Shown here piece by piece: positions 41,332-50,741 of a stretch of DNA of 64,000 nucleotides (within the stretch, counting starts at the first letter, position 1; each line of letters starts with the position of its first letter). A model generated the notes under the pieces. It made no database searches and had not been told where the DNA came from. It saw only the letters and a program-made list of their open reading frames with translations. The DNA is from Nocardioides sp. QY071 (GTDB taxonomy: Bacteria > Actinomycetota > Actinomycetes > Propionibacteriales > Nocardioidaceae): contig NZ_CP124681.1 of NCBI RefSeq assembly GCF_029961765.1, forward strand, positions 4,402,001 through 4,466,000. The letters are read 5' to 3'. A program made the translations under genes and the position numbers.

Positions 41332-42009
41332 TCAGCCGACGCCCGCCTGCGCCTCGGCGGTGACGGTGACGCCCTCCGCGAACTCGATGACCTGCTGGTC
41401 GCTGAGTCCCAGCGACTTCCACGCCTGGACGACGACGCGGTGCTCGCCGTCGTCGTACGTCAGGACCTGGGTGCCGTCCTCGACGGTGCGCATCCAGCCG
41501 TCGAGGTCGCCGACCTTCACCGGGGCGCCCTCGGGCTTGCCGGTGACCGACTGCGACTCGAGCATCACGACGAGCTTGTCCTCGAACACGTCGAGGCCGC
41601 TGTGGTCGTCGGCGCGGGCGACGTTCAGGTTGAACGGCGTCGCACCCTCCAGCACGAAGCCGGCCGGGACCTTGGCGACGACGAAGCCGGGCTGCTGCTC
41701 GCCGGTGTAGGCGACCAGCTGGACGCCACCCGGCTCGCTCACGTCACTCGGGCTGCTCGGGCTGCTCGGTGCCGCGATCGAGGGGGACGTGGGCGGGGTG
41801 CGCTCGGCGTTGACCGCGATCGCCGTGCCGATGCCGGCGACGGCGACCAGGGTCAGGCCAGCGGTGCCGGCGCGGAACGCACGGCGCCGCGAAGCGCCAC
41901 GACCGCGGGCCAGGTCGCGGCGGATGGTCTCGTCGGTGGGGGCGGGGCCGTCGCCGCCGAGGCGGTGCAGCCGGGCGGTGAGGTCGGGGAGCTCGGGGAG
42001 GTCGGTCAT
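41332..42009 (-). CDS. Membrane protein coupled to the sigma factor, possible anti-sigma
   Basis: 225 residues from ATG 42009, ATGA-coupled to the sigma factor gene. A ~47-residue cytoplasmic part (LTARLHRLGGDG... DETIRRDLARGRG) is followed by one membrane helix (AGTAGLTLVAVAGIGTAIAV), a Pro/Ser linker (PSSPSSPSDV) and a ~130-residue extracytoplasmic beta-rich domain. The topology is that of anti-sigma factors for ECF sigma factors, though no zinc anti-sigma HxxxCxxC is present. Role rests on topology and coupling. Confidence 0.75.
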   Translation of the reverse strand: MTDLPELPDLTARLHRLGGDGPAPTDETIRRDLARGRGASRRRAFRAGTAGLTLVAVAGIGTAIAVNAERTPPTSPSIAAPSSPSSPSDVSEPGGVQLVAYTGEQQPGFVVAKVPAGFVLEGATPFNLNVARADDHSGLDVFEDKLVVMLESQSVTGKPEGAPVKVGDLDGWMRTVEDGTQVLTYDDGEHRVVVQAWKSLGLSDQQVIEFAEGVTVTAEAQAGVG

Positions 42010-42545
42010 GACGGGTCTCCTTCGTAGGGGGCGGCCGGGATCGGTGCGGCCTGCGGGAGGAGCTCCCGCAGCTTGGCGAGACCGCGAGCCGTCTGGCTCT
42101 TGACCGTGCCCGGGCTGCACCCGAGCGCGTCCGCGGCGTCCTCGACGCTGAGGTCGGCGACATGTCGCAGCACGACCGCAGCCCGCATCCGCTCGGGCAG
42201 CGCCCTCAGCGCCGCGAGCAGCTCGGCGTCGACCGGCTCCGCGGCCAGGTACGACGTCGCGGCGGCCCGGTCCGGGACCGCGTCGGTCACCGTCTCCCGG
42301 GCCACCGACGGACGGCGGCGGTGGTCGATGAAGGCGTTGACGAGCGCCCGGCGGGCGTACGCGTCGACGCCGCCACGGCGGGTGGCGCGTCCCCAGGCGA
42401 GGTACAGCCGCACCAGCACACCCTGGACCAGGTCCTCGGCGAGGTGGTGGTCACCGGCGGTGAGCACCACGGCGGTGCCGAGCAGGTGCGAGCGGCGGCG
42501 TCGTACGAAATCCTCGAACTCGGCGTCGCGGGCCTTCGGTCTCAT
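42006..42545 (-). CDS. SigE-family ECF RNA polymerase sigma factor
   Basis: 179 residues from ATG 42545. Region 2 is FEDFVRRRRSHLLGTAVVLT, then GDHHLAEDLVQGVLVRLYLA and RRALVNAFIDHRRR; region 4 is LRALPERMRAAVVLRHVADL with the helix-turn-helix SVEDAADALGCSPGTVKSQT. The size and sequence are those of the actinobacterial SigE-like ECF group. The coupled membrane protein downstream is its likely partner. The promoters it recognises cannot be told. Confidence 0.92.
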   Translation of the reverse strand: MRPKARDAEFEDFVRRRRSHLLGTAVVLTAGDHHLAEDLVQGVLVRLYLAWGRATRRGGVDAYARRALVNAFIDHRRRPSVARETVTDAVPDRAAATSYLAAEPVDAELLAALRALPERMRAAVVLRHVADLSVEDAADALGCSPGTVKSQTARGLAKLRELLPQAAPIPAAPYEGDPS

Positions 42546-42591
42546 GCTCCCTACACGTGCGGTGGACGTCCCCGGGTTGCATGCTCCCCGA

Positions 42592-42915
42592 TCAGCCGTA
42601 GTGGCAGACGTACCCGAGCGTCTCGGTGACCTCGATGTCGAACGACGAGTCGCCCGGCACGCTGAACGACTCGCCCGCGCCGTACTCCTGCCACTCCTGC
42701 GCGCCGGCCAGCCGGATCCGGCACCGCCCGGCGTTGAGCTCCATGACCTCGGGCGCGGCGGTGCCGAAGTTCAGGCTGGCCGGGAAGATCACACCGGCGG
42801 ACTTCCGGGTGCCGTCGGCGAGGAAGAAGGTGTGGCTGACGCAGGCGCCGTCGAAGTAGACGTTGGCCTGCGGGTCGAGGGTGACGTTCTCGTACGTCGG
42901 GTGCTCACTGGTCAC
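42592..42915 (-). CDS. ppnP: Pyrimidine/purine nucleoside phosphorylase PpnP-like
   Basis: 107 residues from GTG 42915, starting 11 bp inside the glycosylase gene. The whole chain is a single-domain cupin matching PpnP (formerly DUF1255/YaiE): [38 protein letters not shown], and the final [14 protein letters not shown]. The family phosphorolyses nucleosides to bases and ribose-1-phosphate. It is last in a minus-strand trio with a glycosylase and a CYTH protein. Confidence 0.88.
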   Translation of the reverse strand: MTSEHPTYENVTLDPQANVYFDGACVSHTFFLADGTRKSAGVIFPASLNFGTAAPEVMELNAGRCRIRLAGAQEWQEYGAGESFSVPGDSSFDIEVTETLGYVCHYG

Positions 42916-43540
42916 GGCGCGAGCGTAGTGCTCCCTCACCGTCGGCCGGAGCCCTCGGGCTCCGCTTGTACGCCGACACGGTCGGGTCGCCGGCCAGCCA
43001 GAACCGCCAGGGGACGTCGGCGGCCTTGGAGACGCCGACCCGCGGGCCGGAGCTCGTCGGCTTGCGGGTGCGCGTCTCGGGGCCGAGGTGCACGCTCGTG
43101 TCGTTCTCACCGCGCTCGGCCAACAGGTCGGTGCCCAGGTCGTCGAGCGTGATGCCGAGGGCCTGCGCGAGGTTGCCCGGCCCGCGCGCGAGGTTGTGGT
43201 CACGCTCGGGCGGCGTCTCCCCGCGCCGGAACCGCGCCAGCTCGTGCCCCTCGACCACCTCACCGGCCCGCAGCAGCACCGCCGCCCCGATCTCGGTCGG
43301 CCCCGTCACGACGTTCGCGCAGAGATGGATCCCGTAGGAGCGGTAGACATAGAGCCGGTACGCCGGTCCGTACATGATCTCCGAGCGCGGCGTGCGCGTG
43401 AACGCGTGCGACGCCGGGTCCTCGCGGCCGCCGTACGCCTCCACCTCGGTGATCCGCACGGTGACCCCGTGGCCGACGATCGTCCGGTCGAGGAGGGCCC
43501 GCGCGCGTCGTACGACATCGGCGCGGTGCTGCGCGCTCAT
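42905..43540 (-). CDS. mpg: 3-methyladenine DNA glycosylase (MPG/AAG family)
   Basis: 211 residues from ATG 43540. AAG-family motifs are clear: [20 protein letters not shown] (Glu and Tyr of the active site), [20 protein letters not shown] (damaged base pocket, YVY-SYGIH), [11 protein letters not shown] and [12 protein letters not shown]. It removes alkylated and deaminated purines. The start overlaps the CYTH gene stop as ATGA and the end overlaps ppnP by 11 bp, so the three are probably one operon. Confidence 0.95.
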   Translation of the reverse strand: MSAQHRADVVRRARALLDRTIVGHGVTVRITEVEAYGGREDPASHAFTRTPRSEIMYGPAYRLYVYRSYGIHLCANVVTGPTEIGAAVLLRAGEVVEGHELARFRRGETPPERDHNLARGPGNLAQALGITLDDLGTDLLAERGENDTSVHLGPETRTRKPTSSGPRVGVSKAADVPWRFWLAGDPTVSAYKRSPRAPADGEGALRSRRDQ

Positions 43541-44007
43541 GCGTGCTTCCCGGCCAGCGCGGCCCCGGTCCAGGCCTCGTCGCCGCTGACCTCCGCGACG
43601 ACGTCGAGCCATGCCGGTGGTGGCTGCGGTGTCGTGTCGCCGTCGTCGATCTCGGCCAGCAACGTGCCGTCCTCGAGCTCGTCGACGACGACGTGCAGCC
43701 CGTCGCGATGGACGTGGTGCCTCCGCTTGCGCAAGGTGCGCGCGGGAAGCTCGGCCAGGAGCGCCCACTCGGCGTCGTCGAGGTAGAGCGACGTGCACGC
43801 CACCTCGCTCGGGTCGTCGTGCAGGCGGACCTTGTGCCCGAGCTTGCGCTGCACCGACCCGTCCGGCTTGCGCACCTCCCGCAGCCGAAGGCGCGCCCCG
43901 TCGACGTACCGGTCCTCGATCTCCCACACCTCGCGTACGCCGTCCGGCACCGCAGCCACCAAGAACCGCCGCTCACGCTCCACCACCGCGTACTTCAGGG
44001 AGACCAT
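43537..44007 (-). CDS. CYTH-domain (triphosphate tunnel) protein
   Basis: 156 residues from ATG 44007. The family begins with a VERERRFLV motif (the ExExK/R type), followed by beta strands rich in Arg and Glu (EIEDRYVDGARLRLREVRK), a KLGHKVRL strand and VVVDELEDGTLLAEIDD, consistent with an eight-stranded triphosphate tunnel. Members include adenylate cyclase class IV, thiamine triphosphatase and inorganic triphosphatase; substrate here is unknown. First gene of the trio, 37 bp from the divergent Nudix gene. Confidence 0.88.
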   Translation of the reverse strand: MVSLKYAVVERERRFLVAAVPDGVREVWEIEDRYVDGARLRLREVRKPDGSVQRKLGHKVRLHDDPSEVACTSLYLDDAEWALLAELPARTLRKRRHHVHRDGLHVVVDELEDGTLLAEIDDGDTTPQPPPAWLDVVAEVSGDEAWTGAALAGKHA

Positions 44008-44044
44008 GCGCCCATTGCTACCACCGACCTGCGACCATCGGCGC

Positions 44045-44473
44045 GTGGAGATCGAGGTCGTCGGCGCCGTCATCGTGCACGACGCCCTCGTCCTGTGTGC
44101 CCAGCGCGGCCCCGGCGGCGACGCGGGCGGAATGTGGGAGTTCCCCGGCGGCAAGGTCGAGCCGGGCGAGTCCCCGGCCGATGCGTTGGCGCGGGAGATC
44201 CACGAGGAGCTCGGCTGCGTCGTCGAGGTCGGCGCCCCGGTCACCACCACGCGGCACGTCGGGGCTTCGGTCGTCGTCGTCCTGTCGACGTACTGGTGCC
44301 GGCTGGTGTCCGGCACGCCCGTGCCGAGCGAGCACGCGGCGATCCGGTGGCTGCCTGCCGATCAGCTCGACGGGCTCGCCTGGGCTCCGGCCGACGTACC
44401 TGCCGTCGACCTGGTGGCAGCCCAGGCAGTGCGGATCTCCGCAGGGATCCGTCCCCTGGGCGAGATGTCGTAG
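44045..44473 (+). CDS. Nudix hydrolase (MutT-like)
   Basis: 142 residues from GTG 44045. A full Nudix box G-x5-E-x7-REUxEExGU is present as GGKVEPGESPADALAREIHE followed by ELGC, after the GGMWEFPGG entry typical of MutT. Such proteins hydrolyse nucleoside diphosphates linked to another group, for example 8-oxo-dGTP, which would suit the DNA-repair neighbours. Exact substrate cannot be told. Confidence 0.92.
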   Translation: MEIEVVGAVIVHDALVLCAQRGPGGDAGGMWEFPGGKVEPGESPADALAREIHEELGCVVEVGAPVTTTRHVGASVVVVLSTYWCRLVSGTPVPSEHAAIRWLPADQLDGLAWAPADVPAVDLVAAQAVRISAGIRPLGEMS

Positions 44474-44516
44474 TCCTGCTCCAGCGCCCGGGCGGAGACA
44501 GGTCGGCCACGACCGC

Positions 44517-45764
44517 TCACGTCCGCCGGGCGAAGCGGACGTCGCCGTTGGTCAGCAACTCGGGACGGTAGGTGCGGTCGTGGATGCGATGGTGGTGATG
44601 ACTGCAGAGGCTGACGGCGTTCGCCAGGTCGGTGGGCCCGCCTGCTGACCATGGCTTCCAGTGATGCGCCTCGGTCCACGCCGCCGGGATCGTGCACCCC
44701 TCCGCCCGGCAGCGCCTGTCCCGAAGACGCAACGCACGCCGCTGCGCCTTCGAGAACAACCGCATCCGCCGTCCGAGGTCGAGCACCTCCCCCTTCCCGC
44801 CCAGCACGGCCGGGATGATCTGCGCCTGGCACGCCAACCGCCGTGCCTCGCTCGCCGAGATCACCTCCTCCCCGTCGCCCGCGATCACCCCCGCCGCAGC
44901 GAGGTCGCTCAGCAGCTGGTCGAGCGACATCGTGACCATCACCGTGGTCGCATCCCCACCGTGCTCCGGCAGGCGCTCCGGGTCCAACAGCTCCAGCAAC
45001 GCCGCGAACGCCTGCGCGTAGGCCCGGTGCTGCGGCACCCTCTCCTCGCGCGCCGCGTCGCTCCCACGCCGGCGTGGCGAGGTGAACGCCTGCAGGTAGT
45101 GCTTCAACCGCTCCGCCACCGAGGTCGGCAGCACTCCCGTGATCCGGGTCCGCCCCTCCTCCAGGTCGCGGAACCGCAACGACGCCCTCTCCCGCGCCCG
45201 CCGCTCCTCGTCCTCCAGCCGCCGCCCCTCCTCGGCCTCCGCGACCTCCGGCGCCACGACCTCCAAGATCCGCCGCCCCAGCCGCTTCAGCTCCCGTGGT
45301 GGATGGTGTGCGGCGTAGCCGACCAGCGTCTGCTCGGCCTGCGCCGCCAGCACCGGTCCGAGCTCAGCCGGCAGCTCCTCGACCGCCTCCACGATCACCC
45401 GCGCCTGGGCCGACGACACCGCCCCGGACCGCATCCCTCTGGCCACCACCGCGCGCCGCTCCAACGCCATCGCGAGATGCAGCTCCGCCCGCGCAGCACG
45501 AGGATCGGCCTGCGTCGCATGCGCAAGCCACGCCGCCACGTCCCGCGCACCATGCTCGGCGGCGATGTCGTCGCCGGCGGCCAGGATCCGCGCCTTCAGC
45601 TCGGCGAGCCCGGCCTCCGCCCGGGCCAGCTCGACCAGCGCGGCCTCCTTCTCCGCGACCGACATGAACACCGGCTGCACGTCCGCGACCTCTGCCAACG
45701 CAGCGCCCACCCGCGCGGCACAAGCCACCACCGGGTGTGGCGGAGCAAGCGTGGCGACAGACAT
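44517..45764 (-). CDS. DUF222 / HNH endonuclease (13E12-type)
   Basis: 415 residues from ATG 45764, with GGAGG nine bases upstream; an in-frame extension to 45890 has no such site. The DUF222 domain fills the N-terminal ~300 residues (long charged helices, ALERRAVVARGMRSGAVSSA and similar), and the C-terminal HNH nuclease is CRAEGCTIPAAWTEAHHWKP, WSAGGPTDLANAVSLCSHHH, H-RIHD. These genes are abundant in actinobacteria, with mycobacterial members (REP13E12) carrying LexA boxes. A LexA-type box lies 157 bp upstream here. Confidence 0.92.
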   Translation of the reverse strand: MSVATLAPPHPVVACAARVGAALAEVADVQPVFMSVAEKEAALVELARAEAGLAELKARILAAGDDIAAEHGARDVAAWLAHATQADPRAARAELHLAMALERRAVVARGMRSGAVSSAQARVIVEAVEELPAELGPVLAAQAEQTLVGYAAHHPPRELKRLGRRILEVVAPEVAEAEEGRRLEDEERRARERASLRFRDLEEGRTRITGVLPTSVAERLKHYLQAFTSPRRRGSDAAREERVPQHRAYAQAFAALLELLDPERLPEHGGDATTVMVTMSLDQLLSDLAAAGVIAGDGEEVISASEARRLACQAQIIPAVLGGKGEVLDLGRRMRLFSKAQRRALRLRDRRCRAEGCTIPAAWTEAHHWKPWSAGGPTDLANAVSLCSHHHHRIHDRTYRPELLTNGDVRFARRT

Positions 45765-45919
45765 CCGAGAAACCTCCCCGGGCGCGCGGACCCGGCATCG
45801 TGACAACGGGTCCTCACGTCTCGTGGGCAGGCACCTGTGAGGGAGGCGACCCGCCACAGAAGCGAGCCGGGACGGAACCATCAGCCACACGAGGAGTATT
45901 GCTCCGACCTACCCCTATT

Positions 45920-45933
45920 AGAACACTTGTTCG
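45920..45933. promoter_or_regulatory. LexA-type (SOS) box upstream of the DUF222-HNH gene
   Basis: AGAACACTTGTTCG contains a perfect GAAC-N4-GTTC core at 45921-45932. It stands in the 222-bp gap (45765-45986), 157 bp before the DUF222 gene and 54 bp before the divergent peptidase gene, and either might respond. Other content of the gap: nothing else recognised. Confidence 0.7.
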
Positions 45934-45986
45934 AATCGAGGTCAAGCCTCTTCACACGTGCTTCCTCCGGCATTAGTGTCCCGAAC

Positions 45987-47042
45987 GTGAAACTTCGCCC
46001 GGCCATCGCCGCTCTCGCCGTCGTCCTTCCGTTCGCAGCCATCGCCGCGCCGGCCGGTGCGAAGCCCGCCCCCGGCGTCACCACCGGCAGCGGACTGGTC
46101 TTCAAGGTCAACCCGGTGCAGTCCAGCGGCGACGAGTCGCTCGTCGACGCCAAGGACTCGGCCACGGCCGTCCCGACGAGCGAGTACGCGAGCGTCCCGC
46201 TGCGCAACCTGGACGGCTCCGGCTACCTGCGCGGCCGGTGGGTCACCGTCGAGTCGGCGACCGGTACGCCGGCGTACTCGGCCAACGGCGTCTTCGACTA
46301 CAACCGCAAGGACGACCAGTTCGAGCAGGTGATGGCGTACTTCTGGGTGAACCAGGCACAGGAGTACATCCAGTCGCTCGGCTTCGGCTCCACGCTGCGC
46401 CCGGTCGTCAAGCAGTCGTTCAGCGTGAAGATCGACCAGTACGGCGGCGACAACAGCTACCAGACCGACAAGCCGTACCGGATCCGCCTGGGCAAGGGCG
46501 GAGTGGACGACGCCGAGGACGCCGAGGTGATCGTGCACGAGTACGGCCACGCCGTGCACGCCTCGCAGGTGCCCGGCTACGGCGCGTCGCTCGACGCCGG
46601 CTCGATCGGCGAGGCGTGGGGCGACTACCTCGCCGTGTCGGTCGGCCTGGACGCCGCGCAGCAGTACGGCTGGCCGGTGGCGGCGCCCGAGGCGTGCGTG
46701 ATGGACTGGGACTCGACGTCGTACACCGCCGGGCCGGTGCACTGCCTGCGCCGCCTCGACACCGACCTGACCGTCGCCGACCGCGAGGGCGAGGTGCACT
46801 TCGACGGCCAGATCTGGAGCGGCGCGCTGTGGGACGCCCGCTCGGGCTACGAGGCGCTCGGCCTGACCTCGCGCGAATTCGACACCACCGTCATCGACGC
46901 CCAGTTCGACTTCGCCCCCGACACGTCCTTCGACGCGGCGGCGACGGCGATCTACGACAAGGCGCTGACCCGCGACGGTGCCGACGCCGCGGCGGTCATC
47001 GAGGACGCGTTCGCCGCCCGCGGGATCACGGTCGCGCACTGA
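45987..47042 (+). CDS. Secreted zinc metallopeptidase (gluzincin, M36/M4-like)
   Basis: 351 residues from GTG 45987. A signal peptide (LRPAIAALAVVLPFAAIAAP, ending at AGA) is followed by a ~150-residue N-terminal domain. The catalytic zinc site HEYGHAVHASQ (HExxH) is joined 30 residues later by GSIGEAWGDYLAV with the third ligand Glu, as in fungalysin-like peptidases. Extracellular proteolysis is likely; target unknown. Confidence 0.88.
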   Translation: MKLRPAIAALAVVLPFAAIAAPAGAKPAPGVTTGSGLVFKVNPVQSSGDESLVDAKDSATAVPTSEYASVPLRNLDGSGYLRGRWVTVESATGTPAYSANGVFDYNRKDDQFEQVMAYFWVNQAQEYIQSLGFGSTLRPVVKQSFSVKIDQYGGDNSYQTDKPYRIRLGKGGVDDAEDAEVIVHEYGHAVHASQVPGYGASLDAGSIGEAWGDYLAVSVGLDAAQQYGWPVAAPEACVMDWDSTSYTAGPVHCLRRLDTDLTVADREGEVHFDGQIWSGALWDARSGYEALGLTSREFDTTVIDAQFDFAPDTSFDAAATAIYDKALTRDGADAAAVIEDAFAARGITVAH

Positions 47043-47044
47043 CG

Positions 47045-47623
47045 CTAGACGCCCGTCCTCCCGTCGATCCCCTCGCGGAGCAGGTCGGCGTGTCCGCAGT
47101 GCTGGGCGTACTCGGTGATCATGCGGAGCACCACCCAGCGCAGATCGACATCTTCGTACCAGTCCAGCGGTCGGGCGGTCTCGTCGAGATCGTGAGCGGC
47201 GACGATCTCGCGGGAGACGGCGCACTCGGCTCGCCAGGTCGCCAGGTCGGCGACGAAGTCAGCGTCGGCGGGCAGGTCGAAGTCGAGGTCGGGATTGTCG
47301 TCGGCGAAGAACAGGAACGGTACGTCGCGTCGCTCGAAGTTCTGCTGGAACCACCACCGTTCGCATCCCGCGAGGTGGCGGACCAGACCGTGGAGCGAGA
47401 GCGTCGACGGCGGCATGGACCTCGCCCGCGCCTGATCGGCCGCCAGGCCGCGACACTTCATCTCCACCGTCGCCCGGTAGTAGTCCAGGTAGGCCGCGAG
47501 CGCCTCGCGCTCTCCGGCCACACGCGGGATGCGCGGCCGGTCGTCGTCCGCCCATCGGGGAGCGAACGCGTCGTCTGACAGACCGGACTCCGACCCGACG
47601 GCGCCGTCCGTGGAGGTGTCCAT
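47045..47623 (-). CDS. DinB-like / DUF664 protein
   Basis: 192 residues from ATG 47623 (in-frame extension to 47653 is less likely). A helical bundle of the DinB/YfiT type is indicated by LHGLVRHLAGCERWWFQQNF with a metal-ligand His and by DLRWVVLRMITEYAQHCGHA, DLLREGIDG at the C-terminus, where His residues spaced as in the DUF664 group can hold a metal. Function is unsettled in this family; many are thiol-transferases using mycothiol in actinobacteria. Convergent with the peptidase gene, 2 bp apart. Confidence 0.9.
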   Translation of the reverse strand: MDTSTDGAVGSESGLSDDAFAPRWADDDRPRIPRVAGEREALAAYLDYYRATVEMKCRGLAADQARARSMPPSTLSLHGLVRHLAGCERWWFQQNFERRDVPFLFFADDNPDLDFDLPADADFVADLATWRAECAVSREIVAAHDLDETARPLDWYEDVDLRWVVLRMITEYAQHCGHADLLREGIDGRTGV

Positions 47624-47653
47624 GCGCCGCACTCTGCCACGCGCGCACTGCAC

Positions 47654-47690
47654 GCAGAAGGGCCCTCCCCGACGGGGAGGGCCCTTCTGC
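47654..47690 (-). terminator. Perfect terminator hairpin downstream of nrdJ
   Basis: Arms 47654-47670 (GCAGAAGGGCCCTCCCC) and 47674-47690 match in all 17 pairs, with loop GAC. It begins 41 bp past the nrdJ stop and is also 31 bp upstream of the divergently oriented DinB gene start; on the minus strand it is the probable end of the nrdJ transcript. Confidence 0.85.
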
Positions 47691-47730
47691 AGGTCAACCG
47701 AGGAGCCGAAGGCTCACCCGGCGTTCGCCG

Positions 47731-50619
47731 TCAGCTGCAGCCGGAGGTGCTGCCGCAGCCCTCACACACGTAGCAGGAGCCAGCCGGACGCATCTTCGTG
47801 CCGCACGTCATGCACAGCGGCGAGTCGACGGCGTGGCCGGTGATCTGCTCGAGGAGCTCGGCGGTGGTCTTGGCGACCTTGACCTCGGGGGCGCCGGCGA
47901 GGGGGTCCTCGACCTCGACGACCTCGGCCTCGACGACCGAGGCACCCCTGGCGGCGGGGGCGGTCTCGACGAGCTCGGAGGCGTTGCCGGTCTCCTCGAC
48001 GGGCTCGTAGGAGCCGGTCTCGAGGTGGCGCTGGCGCTCGTCGGCGGAGTAGATGCCGAGGGCGGAGCGCTCGTCGAAGGACAGGTAGTCCAGCGCCAGG
48101 CGGCGGAAGACGTAGTCCATGATCGACTGGGCCATGCGGACGTCGGGGTCGTCGGTGAGGCCGGCGGGCTCGAAGCGCAGGTTGGTGAACTTCGAGACGT
48201 AGGTCTCGAGCGGGACGCCGTACTGCAGGCCGATCGAGACGGCGATCGAGAAGGCGTCCATCACGCCGGCGAGCGTCGAGCCCTGCTTGCCGAGCTTGAG
48301 GAAGATCTCACCGAGGCTGTTGTCGTCGTGGGCGCCCGAGGTCATGTAGCCCTCGGCGCCGGCGACGGTGAAGGAGGTGGTCCGGGCCTGGCGCGACTTC
48401 GGGAGGCGCTTGCGGGTCGGGGCGTAGACGACCTTCTCGACGACCTTCTCCACGACCTTGGCGTCGGCCTCGGCAGCCTCGGCGGCGTCCTTCTTGGCCT
48501 TGCCGCCACCGTCGGCCAAGGGCTGGCCGACCTTGCAGTTGTCGCGGTAGATCGCGGTGGCCTTGAGGCCGAGCTTCCACGACTCCAGGTAGATCTGCTC
48601 GATGTCCTCGATGGAGGCCGACTCGGGCAGGTTGACCGTCTTCGAGATGGCGCCCGAGAGGAACGGCTGGCAGGCGGCCATCATCAGGACGTGGCCCATG
48701 GGCTTGAGCGCGCGCTCGCCCATGGCGGTGTCGAAGACCTCGTAGTGCTCCGGCTTGAGGCCGGGGGCGTCGACGACGTGGCCGTGCTCGCCGATGTAGG
48801 CGACGATCGCCTCGATCTTCTCCTCGTCGTAGCCGAGCTTCTTCAGCGCCCGCGGGATGGTCTGGTTGACGATCTGCAGCGAGCCGCCGCCGACGAGCTT
48901 CTTGAACTTCACCAGGGAGAAGTCGGGCTCGATGCCGGTGGTGTCGCAGTCCATCATGAAGCCGATGGTGCCGGTGGGCGCGAGGACCGAGGCCTGCGCG
49001 TTGCGGAAGCCGTTGGACTTGCCGAGCTCGACGACCTTGGCCCACTCCTCGGTGGCCAGCTTGTGGACCTCGGCGTCGGCGATGTGCAGGGTGCGCACGT
49101 CGTCGTTGGCGGCCTGGTGCTTGCGCATCACGCGCTGGTGGGCCTCGGCGTTGCGGGCGTAGCCGTTGTAGGGGCCGACGATCGCGGCGAGCTCGGCCGA
49201 GCGGCGGTACGACGTACCGGTCATCAGCGAGGTGACGGTGGCCGCCATCGCGCGACCGCCCTCGGAGTCGTAGCCGAGGCCCATCGCCATGAGCAGCGCG
49301 CCGAGGTTGGCGTAGCCGATGCCGAGCTGGCGGTAGTTGCGGGTGGTCTCGCCGATCGGCTCGGTCGGGAAGTCCGCGAAGCAGATCGAGATGTCCATCG
49401 CGGTGATGATCAGCTCGACGGCCTGGGCGAACAGCGCCGCGTCGAAGGTGTCGTCCTCGCGCAGGAACTTGAGCAGGTTGAGCGAGGCCAGGTTGCACGA
49501 GGAGTTGTCGAGCGACATGTACTCCGAGCACGGGTTGGACGCGGTGATCCGGCCGGTCTCGGGGTTGGTGTGCCAGTCGTTGATCGTGTCGTCGTACTGC
49601 AGGCCCGGGTCGGCGCAGGCCCAGGCGGCCTCGCTGATCTTGCGGAACAGGCTGCGCGCGTCGACGGTCTCGATGACCTCGCCGGTCATCCGCGAGCGCA
49701 GGCCGAACTCGCCACCGTTCTCGACCGCACGCATGAACTCGTCGTTGACGCGCACCGAGTTGTTGGCGTTCTGGTACTGGACCGAGGTGATGTCCTTGCC
49801 GCCGAGGTCCATGTCGTAGCCGGCGTCGCGCAGGGCGCGGATCTTGTCCTCCTCGCGCCACTTGGTCTCGACGAACTCCTCGATGTCGGGGTGGTCGACG
49901 TCGAGCACGACCATCTTGGCCGCACGGCGCGTGGCGCCGCCCGACTTGATGGTGCCGGCCGAGGCGTCGGCGCCGCGCATGAAGGAGACCGGGCCGGACG
50001 CGGTGCCGCCGCTGCTGAGGAGCTCCTTGGAGGAGCGGATCCGGGAAAGGTTCAGGCCGGCGCCGGAGCCGCCCTTGAAGATGAAGCCCTCCTCCTTGTA
50101 CCAGTTGAGGATCGAGTCCATCGAGTCGTCGACCGAGAGGATGAAGCAGGCCGAGACCTGCTGGGGAGCGGTCGTGCCGACGTTGAACCAGACCGGGGAG
50201 TTGAAGGAGAAGTACTGGTTGGCCAGCAGCCAGGTCAGCTCGTGCTCGAAGACCTCCGCGTCCGCCGCGCTCGCGAAGTAGCCGTGCTCCCGCCCCGCCT
50301 TGACGTACGTCGACACGACCCGGTCGATGAGCTGCTTGAGGCCGCGCTCCCGCTCGGGCGTGCCGACGGCGCCGCGGAAGTACTTGGTGGTGACGATCGT
50401 GGAGGCGTTGAGCGACCAGAAGTCGGGGAACTCGACCCCGAGCTGCTCGAAGACGGTCTCGCCGGTCTTCCAGTTGGTCTGGACGACGTCGCGCCGCTCC
50501 CAGGTGATCTCGTCGTACGGGTGCACGCCCTCGGTGCTGAAGATCCGCTGGATCTTGAGTCCGTTCTTGGCGTAGCGGGCCGTCTCACTGGGCGTCTGGC
50601 TGCGGGCCGTCTCGGTCAT
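47731..50619 (-). CDS. nrdJ: Vitamin B12-dependent (class II) ribonucleotide reductase
   Basis: 962 residues from ATG 50619 with AGGAG just upstream. The catalytic barrel shows the radical-loop and active-site cysteines in SACFILSVDDSM and NPCSEYMSLDNSSCNLASLN, and the glycine-rich FKGGSGAGLNLSRIRSS plus GGTASGPVSFMRGADASAG, all NrdJ-typical. A C-terminal extension ends in a Cys-rich tail, CMTCGTKMRPAGSCYVCEGC, used for reductant transfer. It makes deoxyribonucleotides from ribonucleotides without oxygen. It follows nrdR in the same direction. Confidence 0.97.
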   Translation of the reverse strand: MTETARSQTPSETARYAKNGLKIQRIFSTEGVHPYDEITWERRDVVQTNWKTGETVFEQLGVEFPDFWSLNASTIVTTKYFRGAVGTPERERGLKQLIDRVVSTYVKAGREHGYFASAADAEVFEHELTWLLANQYFSFNSPVWFNVGTTAPQQVSACFILSVDDSMDSILNWYKEEGFIFKGGSGAGLNLSRIRSSKELLSSGGTASGPVSFMRGADASAGTIKSGGATRRAAKMVVLDVDHPDIEEFVETKWREEDKIRALRDAGYDMDLGGKDITSVQYQNANNSVRVNDEFMRAVENGGEFGLRSRMTGEVIETVDARSLFRKISEAAWACADPGLQYDDTINDWHTNPETGRITASNPCSEYMSLDNSSCNLASLNLLKFLREDDTFDAALFAQAVELIITAMDISICFADFPTEPIGETTRNYRQLGIGYANLGALLMAMGLGYDSEGGRAMAATVTSLMTGTSYRRSAELAAIVGPYNGYARNAEAHQRVMRKHQAANDDVRTLHIADAEVHKLATEEWAKVVELGKSNGFRNAQASVLAPTGTIGFMMDCDTTGIEPDFSLVKFKKLVGGGSLQIVNQTIPRALKKLGYDEEKIEAIVAYIGEHGHVVDAPGLKPEHYEVFDTAMGERALKPMGHVLMMAACQPFLSGAISKTVNLPESASIEDIEQIYLESWKLGLKATAIYRDNCKVGQPLADGGGKAKKDAAEAAEADAKVVEKVVEKVVYAPTRKRLPKSRQARTTSFTVAGAEGYMTSGAHDDNSLGEIFLKLGKQGSTLAGVMDAFSIAVSIGLQYGVPLETYVSKFTNLRFEPAGLTDDPDVRMAQSIMDYVFRRLALDYLSFDERSALGIYSADERQRHLETGSYEPVEETGNASELVETAPAARGASVVEAEVVEVEDPLAGAPEVKVAKTTAELLEQITGHAVDSPLCMTCGTKMRPAGSCYVCEGCGSTSGCS

Positions 50620-50741
50620 GGCTCTCCTGGTCTCCTCTGTCGGCGTGCGGTGCGGGTGTCAAGCGGGGGCGTCGGCAATGCGGCAGGAGCGGCGGGCTCC
50701 TGCGGACAACGGGACGTGCGAACGGGAAAGGGGAGGGGGTG

